Below, in pieces: positions 16,462 through 24,158 of a DNA stretch of 64,000 nucleotides. The translations under genes and the position numbers were made by a program. Below the pieces are notes generated by a model. It worked only from the letters and a program-made list of their open reading frames with translations, ran no database searches and had not been told where the DNA came from. The stretch is from contig NC_020520.1 of assembly GCF_000348785.1 (NCBI RefSeq), positions 1,302,001-1,366,000 on the forward strand, given 5' to 3'. Origin of the DNA: Ilumatobacter coccineus YM16-304. GTDB taxonomy: Bacteria; Actinomycetota; Acidimicrobiia; Acidimicrobiales; Ilumatobacteraceae. The stretch's first letter is position 1, and the number at the start of each line of letters is the position of its first letter.

Positions 16462-17262
16462 TCATGCGAGGAACTCTTGGAGGTGGTCGAGGGTGCGTTC
16501 GTGGCCGTTGCGGTAGCCGTCGAGCATGGCCGCGCCGACGAGCGAGGTGACCTGGACGTCGATCGACACGGTCGTCGTGAGGCCGTCGGTCTCGAGGCGC
16601 CAGCAGGTCGTGTCGACCGCCACGGGCGTGTCGTCGCGGTCGATCTCGTTCGTCGTGACGAACGAGTGAGGTGCGTGGATTGCGCGGTATCGAGTCGTGA
16701 CGCGATTGGCGAGATCGTCGGGCGGCCCGCATCGGTACTCGTCGATGCCACCGGCCACGAAGTCGTTGGCGCCGTACTCGACGACCTCACCCTTCGGGAC
16801 CGACCACACGGAGCGCTGGGCGACGTCGGCGTAGGCGTCCCACACCCGCTCGAGTGAGGCGTCGAGGACGCGCTCGATGTGGAAGGTCGCGCCGACGACG
16901 GAGCCGTCACCAACCGGATTCCGGGCAGCGTCGGGGTCGAGGAGGATGACCTGGTTGCCGTCGGGGTCGGTGGCGATCGCCAAGCGGCCGCCGCCGCCGT
17001 CCTGGATGCCGCTGTGTTCGATGGCTTCCCGGTCGAGACGCTCGACCTCGTTGTCCAGATCGGTGAGCCCGAGAATGACGGTGGACGTACCCGCTCGATC
17101 GGAGTCGTGGAACACCTGGAGGCCGTGGGTGGGGCCGAAGCGCCACTCGATCAGGCCGTCCATCGGTCGGGTACTCGGCGCTGCGGCGAGCAGTCGCGCG
17201 TACCACGCCTCCGCGGTGGGCAAGTCGGTCACCGCCGCCTGGGCCAGCGTGAGGCTGATCAT
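16462..17262 (-). CDS. VOC-SRPBCC fusion protein
   Basis: A 266-residue two-domain protein. Residues 1-113 are a glyoxalase/VOC module: SLTLAQAAVTDLPTAEAWYARLL, then LIEWRF, and RLAIATDPDGNQVILLDP as the closing strand. Residues 123-266 are an AHSA1-type SRPBCC domain: FHIERVLDASLERVWDAYAD, then VTTRYRAIHAPHSFVTTNEI and GYRNGHERTLDHLQEFLA. The fusion implies that the two cavities act on one compound. The ATG at 17262 has GAGAGGAA upstream. The divergent HxlR gene 79 bases away is the likely regulator, with palindromes between them. Confidence 0.85.
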   Translation of the reverse strand: MISLTLAQAAVTDLPTAEAWYARLLAAAPSTRPMDGLIEWRFGPTHGLQVFHDSDRAGTSTVILGLTDLDNEVERLDREAIEHSGIQDGGGGRLAIATDPDGNQVILLDPDAARNPVGDGSVVGATFHIERVLDASLERVWDAYADVAQRSVWSVPKGEVVEYGANDFVAGGIDEYRCGPPDDLANRVTTRYRAIHAPHSFVTTNEIDRDDTPVAVDTTCWRLETDGLTTTVSIDVQVTSLVGAAMLDGYRNGHERTLDHLQEFLA

Positions 17263-17286
17263 GTGGGAGTTCCTCTCGATCCGGAC

Positions 17287-17321
17287 TGATTGCGAATTGC
17301 AATCACCTCAAGTTAGTGAGG
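17287..17321. promoter_or_regulatory. Palindromic operator region between VOC-SRPBCC and HxlR genes
   Basis: Two adjacent inverted repeats lie in the 79-base divergent gap: TGATTGC-N5-GCAATCA at 17287-17305 and CCTCA-N6-TGAGG at 17306-17321. The first is a good candidate HxlR-family operator. It is A/T-richer than the surroundings and sits where promoters for both genes must be. The assignment to the HxlR protein is by position only. Confidence 0.6.
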
Positions 17322-17341
17322 CTGGTGGTACTTTGCAAGCA

Positions 17342-17836
17342 GTGAGTGTGACGAGAAAGGATCCACGTTCGGGCTGTGCGATCAACGCCGCCGTCGAAGT
17401 GATCGGCGACCGATGGAGTCTGATCGTGCTCCGCGACATCATGTTCGGCGACCGCCGACACTTCCGAGAGTTGCAGCGCAACAACGAAGAGGGAATCGCG
17501 TCGAACATCCTCGCCAGTCGCCTTCGCGACCTCGTCGACCACGGACTGCTCACCCGCGACGACCCCGGCCGAGGTCGAGCCGTCACGTACTCCCTGACCG
17601 ATCCGGCGATCGAACTCGTCCCGGTGCTCGCCGAACTCGGCTGGTGGGGTCTCCGGCACCGCCCGACGACCGACGCCCTGCGAATCCGAGCCCAACTCCT
17701 CTATGAAGGTGGCCGACCGATGTGGATCGACTTCATGAGCGAACTCCGCACGCGCCACCTCGGAGCGCCGCCGACCGTCGACGGCGCACCGTCGATCGTC
17801 GAGCGACTGAATCGCGCCGCCGAAGACCTGGCCTGA
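17342..17836 (+). CDS. HxlR-family transcriptional regulator
   Basis: A 164-residue winged-helix protein: CAINAAVEVIGDRWSLIVLRDIMFG (residues 12-36) is the HxlR signature with the conserved N-terminal Cys. FRELQRNNEEGIASNILASRLRDL contains the recognition helix, and VTYSLTDPAIELVPVLAELGWWG ends the domain. HxlR proteins sense aldehydes, quinones or oxidants, often through that cysteine. The GTG at 17342 starts the family-length protein. The divergent VOC-SRPBCC fusion is the likely target. Confidence 0.92.
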   Translation: MSVTRKDPRSGCAINAAVEVIGDRWSLIVLRDIMFGDRRHFRELQRNNEEGIASNILASRLRDLVDHGLLTRDDPGRGRAVTYSLTDPAIELVPVLAELGWWGLRHRPTTDALRIRAQLLYEGGRPMWIDFMSELRTRHLGAPPTVDGAPSIVERLNRAAEDLA

Positions 17837-17930
17837 ACCGACGGCGGAGAGGCGATCGCCCGATCCAGCGTGAAGTCTGGGGTGTCGGCCTCGATGCTCG
17901 CAGAAATCCCCGATCTGCCAGCAAGATGTC

Positions 17931-17959
17931 TGGACAAACGAACAGGTGTTCGATAGAAT
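17931..17959 (+). promoter_or_regulatory. SOS-type promoter: LexA box inside the -35/-10 spacer
   Basis: TGGACA (17931-17936) and TAGAAT (17954-17959) are separated by 17 bases. In the spacer lies CGAAC-AGGT-GTTCG (17939-17952), which matches the actinobacterial LexA consensus of GAAC and GTTC separated by four bases. The -10 ends 6 bases before the ATG at 17966, so the transcript is probably leaderless. DUF222-HNH (13E12-type) genes in mycobacteria are known to carry SOS boxes, which agrees with this reading. Confidence 0.85.
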
Positions 17960-17965
17960 GGGGCC

Positions 17966-19390
17966 ATGTTCTCCTCCCGGATCGAGTGCTTGGTCGGCAT
18001 GTCCGACGGCGGCCTCGACCAGCGGCTGCGGGAGCTCGAACTCGAACGGCGAGCCCACGACGCCGAGCTCATCGCAGCGATCCTCGTCGCCGAACAGCGA
18101 GGCCTCTACGGCCGGGACGGGCACCGCACCATGAACGCCTACCTGCGGGCCACGTTCAACTGGTCGAACACCGAAGCCGGGCGGTGGCGGGCACAGGCCC
18201 GGGCCGTCGGTGCCATCGCCGGCGTCGGCGACGCTGTGCTCACCGGTCGAATCGGAGCACCACAGGTGAGCGAGTTCGCCAAAGCGCACTCGAACCAGAG
18301 AGTGCGCGACGCGCTCGACGAACTCGCACCGTCACTGATCGAGCACGCCGAGCAACTCTCGTTCCGCGACTTCCAGATCGTGATGCAACACGTCGTGAGG
18401 CTCGCCGACGCCGACGGCGCCGAACGAGACGACGCCGAGGCGATCGACGGGCGCACCGCAACGATGGCGGAGGTCGACGGGTCGCTCTACCTGCAGGCGA
18501 CCGGCGGCGATGCGATGAGCACCGCCGAGATGCTCGCCATCCTCGATCGATTCGTCGAGCGCGAGTTCCGTGCCGATGTCGAGCGCTCGCCCGAGGGAGG
18601 CGAGCTGCCGCGCACCGGTCGGCAACGGCGCTTCGATGCGATTCGCACCATCTTCCTCACCGCGAACGAAGCACTCGACGCAGGCCTGCCGGCGGGCCGA
18701 TCCCCCGAACCACTCGTCAACATCGTGATCGACGACGCCACCTGGGCCCGCATGCTCGCCGACGAACGCATCTCGGCCGACACCGCCATCGACGGTCAAC
18801 CGGTCGACCCGTTCACCGGCCTGGCCAACCCGAGCGGGCTGCTCGCCGAACTGATGAACGACCCCGACGAGCTGCTCGCCCGGCGCTGCGAAACCACGAC
18901 CGGCGTGCGAGTCAGCGCCGAACACGTCCTCAGAGCAGCACTCGCCGGCCACGTCCGCCGAGCGGTGGTCGACGCCCGGAACGTCACCGTCGACTTCGGA
19001 CGCAAGCAGCGACTCTTCACCGGGCCGGCACGCGATGCGGCGTTGCTACTGCTTCGCTCCTGCGAGCACCCCGGCTGTCTCGTCGCAGCCGACGTGTGCC
19101 AGGTCGACCACTCGACCGAATGGGCCGACGGTGGCAGCACCGATCAGCGCAACGGCGGAAGCCGATGCGGCAGCCACAACCGAGAACGACATCGTCGACG
19201 ATGGCCGGTGCGGCGGGCCACGAACGGCCGCAACTACACGCTGCGCGACGACGGCACCGTGATGCTGCCGGTCGGCTGCCGAATCCCCAGGTTTCCGCGA
19301 ACCAGCGACGACGAAGCTGACGACGCGGGTGACGACATGGTCGCGATCCCGATGTTCCGAACACACATCGATCTGGTCATCGGCAGATGA
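17966..19390 (+). CDS. DUF222/HNH endonuclease-domain protein (13E12-type)
   Basis: A 474-residue protein with an N-terminal DUF222 domain (about residues 15-330), including RTMNAYLRATFNWSNTEAGRW and the helical regions after it. The C-terminal HNH nuclease module has CEHPGC, then CQVDHSTEW (Cys378-His382) and SRCGSHNRERH, supplying the zinc cysteines and catalytic histidines. These proteins occur in several copies in many actinobacterial genomes; their role, perhaps DNA repair or mobility, is unsettled. The ATG at 17966 sits 6 bases after a TAGAAT -10. Its 3' end overlaps the convergent methyltransferase gene by 14 bases. Confidence 0.92.
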   Translation: MFSSRIECLVGMSDGGLDQRLRELELERRAHDAELIAAILVAEQRGLYGRDGHRTMNAYLRATFNWSNTEAGRWRAQARAVGAIAGVGDAVLTGRIGAPQVSEFAKAHSNQRVRDALDELAPSLIEHAEQLSFRDFQIVMQHVVRLADADGAERDDAEAIDGRTATMAEVDGSLYLQATGGDAMSTAEMLAILDRFVEREFRADVERSPEGGELPRTGRQRRFDAIRTIFLTANEALDAGLPAGRSPEPLVNIVIDDATWARMLADERISADTAIDGQPVDPFTGLANPSGLLAELMNDPDELLARRCETTTGVRVSAEHVLRAALAGHVRRAVVDARNVTVDFGRKQRLFTGPARDAALLLLRSCEHPGCLVAADVCQVDHSTEWADGGSTDQRNGGSRCGSHNRERHRRRWPVRRATNGRNYTLRDDGTVMLPVGCRIPRFPRTSDDEADDAGDDMVAIPMFRTHIDLVIGR

Positions 19391-20195
19391 AGAGACCCGT
19401 GTCCTTGGTGATCGTCATCACGTCGTCGTTCGCGGCGAACACGTCGGCGATCGCCGTTCGGAGTGCATCGAGCGTCTCGGCGTCGGCGCTCTCGCCCGGC
19501 GGCGTCGAGCACATGTAGTCGACGACGTGTTGCGGCTCGGTGCAGCGCAACTCGTCGTGATGCTGCAACCATCGCACGTCGTCGAACCGGGCCCGCAGCA
19601 GTGCGAAGCCCGAGTCGGCGCCGAACACTTCGGTCGTCAGATCGGTCGTCGCCTCCCCGAACACCTCGGCGCGAATCGCCCGGACCTCACGCATGTGGCG
19701 CACGCCGTTGGTCGCAGCGACCACCACACCGTCCGGCGCCACCACGCGACCGAGTTCGGCCACACCGGCCGACGGATCAGGAAGGTGGTACAGCATGTGA
19801 TTGGCGACGACGAGGTGCTTGCTGCCGTCGTCGAACGGCAGGCGTTGCAGGTCGGCGACGCGACCCGAGACCGAGCTGAACAAGCCGGTGGACGACACCC
19901 GCTCGACCGCTTCGTCAACCATTCCCTGCGACAGATCGGTGAGCTCGATCGAGACGCCGGACGGCACGGTGTGGTCGCCCTGTGCCCACAACCAGCCGGC
20001 ACCGCAACCGACCTCCAACACGCTGGCACCAGCGGGGATGTCGAGGCGTTCGGCGACCCAGTCGAACCACGGGACCTCGGCCGTGCTGTAACGCTCGTGG
20101 AGTCGGGCGCGGAGCGCCAACTTCGAGGCGTCGGCGTACTGCTCGGTGCGGAGGTAGTGCTGGTCGCCGCCGGCGAAACTCGATGGTGTTGCCAT
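19377..20195 (-). CDS. Class I SAM-dependent methyltransferase
   Basis: A 272-residue methyltransferase. Motif I is VLEVGCGAGWLWAQ (about residues 60-73), followed by SIELTDLSQGMV with the acidic residue for SAM ribose. LVVANHMLYHLPDP is motif IV and GRVVAPDGVVVAATNG motif VI, all in the order of the Methyltransf_11 fold. The substrate is unknown. An open frame reads upstream into the AAA gene on the opposite strand; the ATG at 20195 fits the family start (SSFAGGDQHYLRTEQYAD). It is divergent from the AAA ATPase gene, with 45 bases between starts. Confidence 0.88.
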   Translation of the reverse strand: MATPSSFAGGDQHYLRTEQYADASKLALRARLHERYSTAEVPWFDWVAERLDIPAGASVLEVGCGAGWLWAQGDHTVPSGVSIELTDLSQGMVDEAVERVSSTGLFSSVSGRVADLQRLPFDDGSKHLVVANHMLYHLPDPSAGVAELGRVVAPDGVVVAATNGVRHMREVRAIRAEVFGEATTDLTTEVFGADSGFALLRARFDDVRWLQHHDELRCTEPQHVVDYMCSTPPGESADAETLDALRTAIADVFAANDDVMTITKDTGLFICR

Positions 20196-20240
20196 GCGGC
20201 CATCCTCGCAGGGCCATATTCTCCAGAGCATGATTGCGGT

Positions 20241-20975
20241 GTGCCGTTCCTGAAGACGCTGTCGATCGCGCCGAAGCCGTGGGCGAAGCTGGGAGAGCAT
20301 CCCTTCGACGTGCCGTCGATCGCGTCGATGCTCGAGTCGTCGATGTCGATGCGGTTCCACCCGAACGTCACGTTCTTCGTCGGCGACAACGGATCGGGGA
20401 AGTCGACGCTGCTCGAAGCGCTGGCGGTGCACCAGGGGATGAACGCCGAGGGCGGCACGAAAGGCATGCAGTTCTCCAACCGTGACGACACCGTGTCGCC
20501 GCTGCGTCATCACCTCAAGGTTCGCAAGAGCCATCACACCCCAGAAGATGCGTTTTTCCTGCGCGCCGAGAGCTTCTTCAACGTGGCGACGGCGATCGAG
20601 GAGTACGGCACGTTGAAGTGGTACGGCGGGACGTCGATGCACGACCGGTCGCACGGAGAATCGTTCATCGACCTGCTCGTCGAGCGCTTCCAGCCTCGCG
20701 GCCTGTACCTCCTCGACGAACCCGAGGCGGCGCTGTCGGTGCACGGCCAACTCCAGTTCCTGGTGCGGCTGCACGACCTCGTCGAGCAGGGGTGTCAGTT
20801 CGTCATCGCGACGCACTCACCGCTGTTGATGGCCTACCCCGACGCGACGATCTACGAGTTCGACGACGACGGTCCGGCGCCCGCCGCGTGGTCGGAGATC
20901 GACACGGTGCACGTCACCAAAGACTTCCTCGACGACCCGCAGGGCTTCATGGCCGAGCTGCTCGCCGACGAGTGA
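20241..20975 (+). CDS. Stand-alone ABC/AAA-type ATPase (COG3910-like)
   Basis: A 244-residue soluble ATPase with Walker A GDNGSGKST at 48-56, an ABC-like SHGES signature near residue 136, Walker B GLYLLDEPEAALS and a switch-histidine region ATHSPLLMAYPDA. No transporter domain is present. Proteins of this group (COG3910) resemble SMC/Rad50 heads and have no established function. The GTG at 20241 is the chosen start. A TATTCT hexamer ends 7 bases before an ATG at 20230 that opens a 7-codon frame overlapping this start, so either a mini-leader or a frameshifted true start is possible. Confidence 0.87.
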   Translation: MPFLKTLSIAPKPWAKLGEHPFDVPSIASMLESSMSMRFHPNVTFFVGDNGSGKSTLLEALAVHQGMNAEGGTKGMQFSNRDDTVSPLRHHLKVRKSHHTPEDAFFLRAESFFNVATAIEEYGTLKWYGGTSMHDRSHGESFIDLLVERFQPRGLYLLDEPEAALSVHGQLQFLVRLHDLVEQGCQFVIATHSPLLMAYPDATIYEFDDDGPAPAAWSEIDTVHVTKDFLDDPQGFMAELLADE

Positions 20976-21026
20976 ACGTACCCTTTCAATCCACCACCCG
21001 ACAGCAGAAAGAACGAGGTGCACACA

Positions 21027-21512
21027 GTGCATGACGACCAGAACGGCGAGGTGACCGAATCGAACGGGCGGCGCGTGCTGCGGTTCGTGCGACGCTTCCC
21101 CGCAGCGCCGACCGAGGTGTGGTCGGCCATCACCGAGCCCGAACGGATGGCGCGTTGGGCCTATCCGGGCACCATCGAGCTCCGAGTCGGCGGCGCGGTG
21201 AGGTTCGACTACGGCGAGCAGGGCGAAGGAAACGGCGTCGTGCTGGCCTGCGTCGAGCACTCGCTGCTCGAGTACGAGTGGGGCGAGGGCAGCGACCAGT
21301 GGCACATCCGCTACGAACTCGTCGACGACGGCGAGGGTGGAACCGTGCTCACCTTCGATCACTTCCTTCCCGACCCGTCGAACGCCGAGTTCGCCGCGGG
21401 ATGGCACTGGCATCTCGAACGCCTCGGTGAGATCGTGGTCGGTCGAGAAACCGCCGACGTCCAGTCGGACGACCGCTTCCTCGCCCTGATGGAGATGTAC
21501 TCGTCGCGCTAG
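21027..21512 (+). CDS. SRPBCC (AHSA1-type) protein
   Basis: A 161-residue protein: VLRFVRRFPAAPTEVWSAITEPERMARWAYPG is the SRPBCC N-terminal signature (about residues 17-48). GGAVRFDYGEQ and VLTFDHFLPDPSNAEFAAGWHWHLERL, with the C-terminal helix, complete the fold. The ligand is unknown. The GTG at 21027 has GAGG 8 bases upstream; a GTG nine bases earlier overlaps that SD and is rejected. It lies 51 bases after the AAA gene on the same strand and converges with recQ by a 4-base overlap at 21509-21512. Confidence 0.85.
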   Translation: MHDDQNGEVTESNGRRVLRFVRRFPAAPTEVWSAITEPERMARWAYPGTIELRVGGAVRFDYGEQGEGNGVVLACVEHSLLEYEWGEGSDQWHIRYELVDDGEGGTVLTFDHFLPDPSNAEFAAGWHWHLERLGEIVVGRETADVQSDDRFLALMEMYSSR

Positions 21513-23578
21513 CCCGGCCGACCGCTGGTCTGGACGAGCGCGATGGGATACACGGCCGAGGCGCCGGCGCGTCGGAGTTGAGCGCCGACCTCTGCGAACG
21601 TCCACCCCGAGGCCGAGGCGTCGTCGACGAGGAGGCCGGGCGACGGCGGTGTGTTGCCGGTGGCCATGAACGCGCCGCGCACATTCGACTTCTGATAGGC
21701 GAAGTTCTGCATGTCGGCCTGCGGCGGGCGGTCGTCGATGCGTTCGAGCACGTCGACGAACTGGACGCCCAGGCGCTCCGCGAGACGCTGGCCCAACGAC
21801 GGCACCAACTCACCGGTGCGCCACGACGGGACGGCGGCCACCCACTCGGGCGCGGGCACCGGGTTCCAGTTGGCGAGCAGCGACTCCAGCGCGTCGACCA
21901 TGTCGTCGCCGAACTGGCCGGCTTCTTTCTGGCGCATGACCACATCGCCCCAGCCCCCGTCGCCCCAGCGGCTCAAGATGCGCCCGACCTCGTTGCGTTC
22001 GTTCTTGCCGACGCCCTGCTTCTTCGGTTCGAGGATGATCGGCCGCTGCTTCAAGAACAGCTCGGCTCGCTCGACGAGCGCCTGGTCGACGCCGGTGGCG
22101 GCGATCTGCTCGGCGAGTTCGGCTGAGCAGTTGTCGCACTCGCCGCACGGTCGACCGAGCTCGTCGTCGAGCTGGTCGGTCAGATACTGCATGCGACACT
22201 GCTCGGTGGCGAGGTAGTCGATCATCAACTGTTGCTCGCGTTCGCGCGCGGAGGTGACGTTGCGCACCCGCTCGGCCGGATACGCCCACGGCGTGCCGGT
22301 GCGCTGGTACGTCTGCCCCTTCACCCGCTCGACGGCACCTTCGACGTCGAGTTGCTTGAGCGCCAGCTCGATCTGCCCCCACGACAGGTCGACGGCCTCG
22401 GCGATCTTGCGCAGGGTGAGTGGCTCGTCGTCGGCGGCGTCGAGTGCCGCCAGGATCTGATCGATCGCCGACTCGCTCGGGAACGCGTTGTCGCGGAAGT
22501 GGTCGAGGATGCGCACGTCTTCGGAGCCGCTGAGCAGGATCGCCCGGCTCTCGTCGATGGCGCGGCCGGCGCGACCGACCTGTTGGTAGTAGCCGATGGG
22601 CGAACCGGGCATCTGGAAGTGGACGACGTAGCCCAGGTCGGGCTTGTCGTACCCCATGCCGAGCGCGGTGGTGGCGACCAGTGCCTTGATCTCGTTGTGC
22701 TGCAGCTTGCGTTCGAGTTCTTCACGGTCTTCGGTGTCGGTCTGGCCCGAGTACGACTCGGCGCTCACACCGTTGGTGCGGAGCCAGTCGGCGACGATCT
22801 CGGTGTCACGGATGGTGAGGCAGTAGACGATGCCGGAGCCGGGCATCGTGTCGAGGTGCTGCGCCAGCCAGGCGAGCCGCTGCGCGCGGCGCGGGAGGTC
22901 GACCACGCCGAGGCCGAGCCCGTCGCGCCCGAGCCGACCGCGCACCACGGTGAGGTTGGTGCCGAGTTGCTCGGCGACGTCCGCGACCACACGGTCGTTC
23001 GCCGTGGCGGTGCACCCGAGCACGGGCACGTCGTCACCGAACTCCTGGATCATGCGGCCGATCCGGCGGTAGTCGGGGCGGAAGTCGTGACCCCAGTCGG
23101 AGATGCAGTGCACCTCGTCGATCACGACCAGGCCCGGACGCTCGCGCAGGATCGGCATGACCGCGCGAGCGAACTCCGGGTTGGCGAGCCGCTCCGGCGA
23201 CACGAGCACCAGGTCGATCGAGTCGGATCGCACGGCGGTGGCGAGTTCGTCGACGGTGGTCGCCGCCGACGAGTTGACCGTCATGCAGCGCAGTCCGAGA
23301 CGTTCGGCGGCGTCGATCTGGTTGCGCATCAACGCGAGCAGTGGCGAGATGAGCAATGTCGGGCCGAGCCCGCGCGAGCGCAACACGCTGGTCGCGACGA
23401 AGTACACGGCGCTCTTGCCCCAGCCGGTTCGCTGCACGACCAGCGCTCGCTCTCGTCGATCGGCCAGTGCCTCGATCGCCTCGCGTTGCCCATCGCGGAA
23501 CTCGGCGTCGGCGCGTCCGGTCAACGCGCGCAGCGCGGCCAGGAGATCGGTGGGGGAGTCGGGAGCAGAATCCGTCAT
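21509..23578 (-). CDS. recQ: RecQ-family DNA helicase with phosphoribosyltransferase-like tail
   Basis: A 689-residue 3'-5' superfamily 2 DNA helicase for recombination and repair. It has motif I TGWGKS (51-56), the RecQ DEVH box (154-157) with ISDWGHDFRPDYRRI, motif III CTATAND, motif V/VI ATTALGMGYDKPD and QQVGRAGR. The zinc domain is CRMQYL...CGECDNC (about residues 465-490). After a winged-helix stretch, the last 45 residues contain GLLVDDASASGWTFAEV and AGASAVYPIAL, which resemble a PRPP-binding loop of type I phosphoribosyltransferases. I have seen similar tails in other actinobacterial RecQ proteins. The ATG at 23578 is family-typical, 54 bases from the divergent MT0933-like gene. Confidence 0.93.
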   Translation of the reverse strand: MTDSAPDSPTDLLAALRALTGRADAEFRDGQREAIEALADRRERALVVQRTGWGKSAVYFVATSVLRSRGLGPTLLISPLLALMRNQIDAAERLGLRCMTVNSSAATTVDELATAVRSDSIDLVLVSPERLANPEFARAVMPILRERPGLVVIDEVHCISDWGHDFRPDYRRIGRMIQEFGDDVPVLGCTATANDRVVADVAEQLGTNLTVVRGRLGRDGLGLGVVDLPRRAQRLAWLAQHLDTMPGSGIVYCLTIRDTEIVADWLRTNGVSAESYSGQTDTEDREELERKLQHNEIKALVATTALGMGYDKPDLGYVVHFQMPGSPIGYYQQVGRAGRAIDESRAILLSGSEDVRILDHFRDNAFPSESAIDQILAALDAADDEPLTLRKIAEAVDLSWGQIELALKQLDVEGAVERVKGQTYQRTGTPWAYPAERVRNVTSAREREQQLMIDYLATEQCRMQYLTDQLDDELGRPCGECDNCSAELAEQIAATGVDQALVERAELFLKQRPIILEPKKQGVGKNERNEVGRILSRWGDGGWGDVVMRQKEAGQFGDDMVDALESLLANWNPVPAPEWVAAVPSWRTGELVPSLGQRLAERLGVQFVDVLERIDDRPPQADMQNFAYQKSNVRGAFMATGNTPPSPGLLVDDASASGWTFAEVGAQLRRAGASAVYPIALVQTSGRPG

Positions 23579-23632
23579 GCCTGCCCAGTATCGCCCAGCA
23601 CTGTCACAGAGTTCCGCGGTAAGTTGACCTGT

Positions 23633-24106
23633 ATGGGATTGCTCAACGCTCGAAACCTGCGCAAAGCCAAGAGTCTGCTCGAGAAGAACCGCCACAAGGT
23701 CGGCGACATCGCCGAGAAGGCCGGGGCCAAGCTCGACAAGGTGAGCGGCGGGAAGACCGCCAACGTCACCTCGAAGGCCGCTGAGGCCGCCAAGAAGTAC
23801 TCGGCCGGCGGTACGAGCAACTACAGCACGCAAGTGCCCGTCGACAGCTCGAGTTTCCACGCCGGAGCACCGGTCGACCCGTCGGTGTCGCAGGCGCAGG
23901 CCAACGCGGCGGGCGCCGCCGCGGCCAACGCCATCGCCAACATGGCCAACGCCGCCACCAACATGATGAACAACGCCGCGGTGCAGGCACAGATCGCACA
24001 GGCGCAGCAAGAGGGTGGCAAGAACCCCAAGGTCCAGGCCACGCACGACCCGACCGGCGGCAAGAACGACGGCGCCGACTGGGCCGACGACCAGCCGACC
24101 AGCTGA
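23633..24106 (+). CDS. MT0933-like antitoxin-family protein with long Ala/Asn-rich tail
   Basis: A 157-residue protein. Residues 1-50 (LRKAKSLLEKNRHKVGDIAEK, then AGAKLDKVSGGKTANVTSKA) match the Rv0909/MT0933-like antitoxin family, with its repeated K-V-G-D/K-A-G pattern. The remainder is a low-complexity Ala/Asn/Gln-rich tail containing ANAAGAAAANAIANMANAAT, then a Gly/Asp-rich end. The usual family member has about 60-90 residues, so the tail is an extension. No toxin gene lies alongside, since the neighbours are recQ and an ABC transporter. TAAGTT ends 7 bases before the ATG, consistent with a leaderless start. Confidence 0.75.
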   Translation: MGLLNARNLRKAKSLLEKNRHKVGDIAEKAGAKLDKVSGGKTANVTSKAAEAAKKYSAGGTSNYSTQVPVDSSSFHAGAPVDPSVSQAQANAAGAAAANAIANMANAATNMMNNAAVQAQIAQAQQEGGKNPKVQATHDPTGGKNDGADWADDQPTS

Positions 24107-24158
24107 CCGTTCCGCCCCCGCCTGGTTGCTCGAGCGGGGCGCTCGATAGCGTCGCAGC

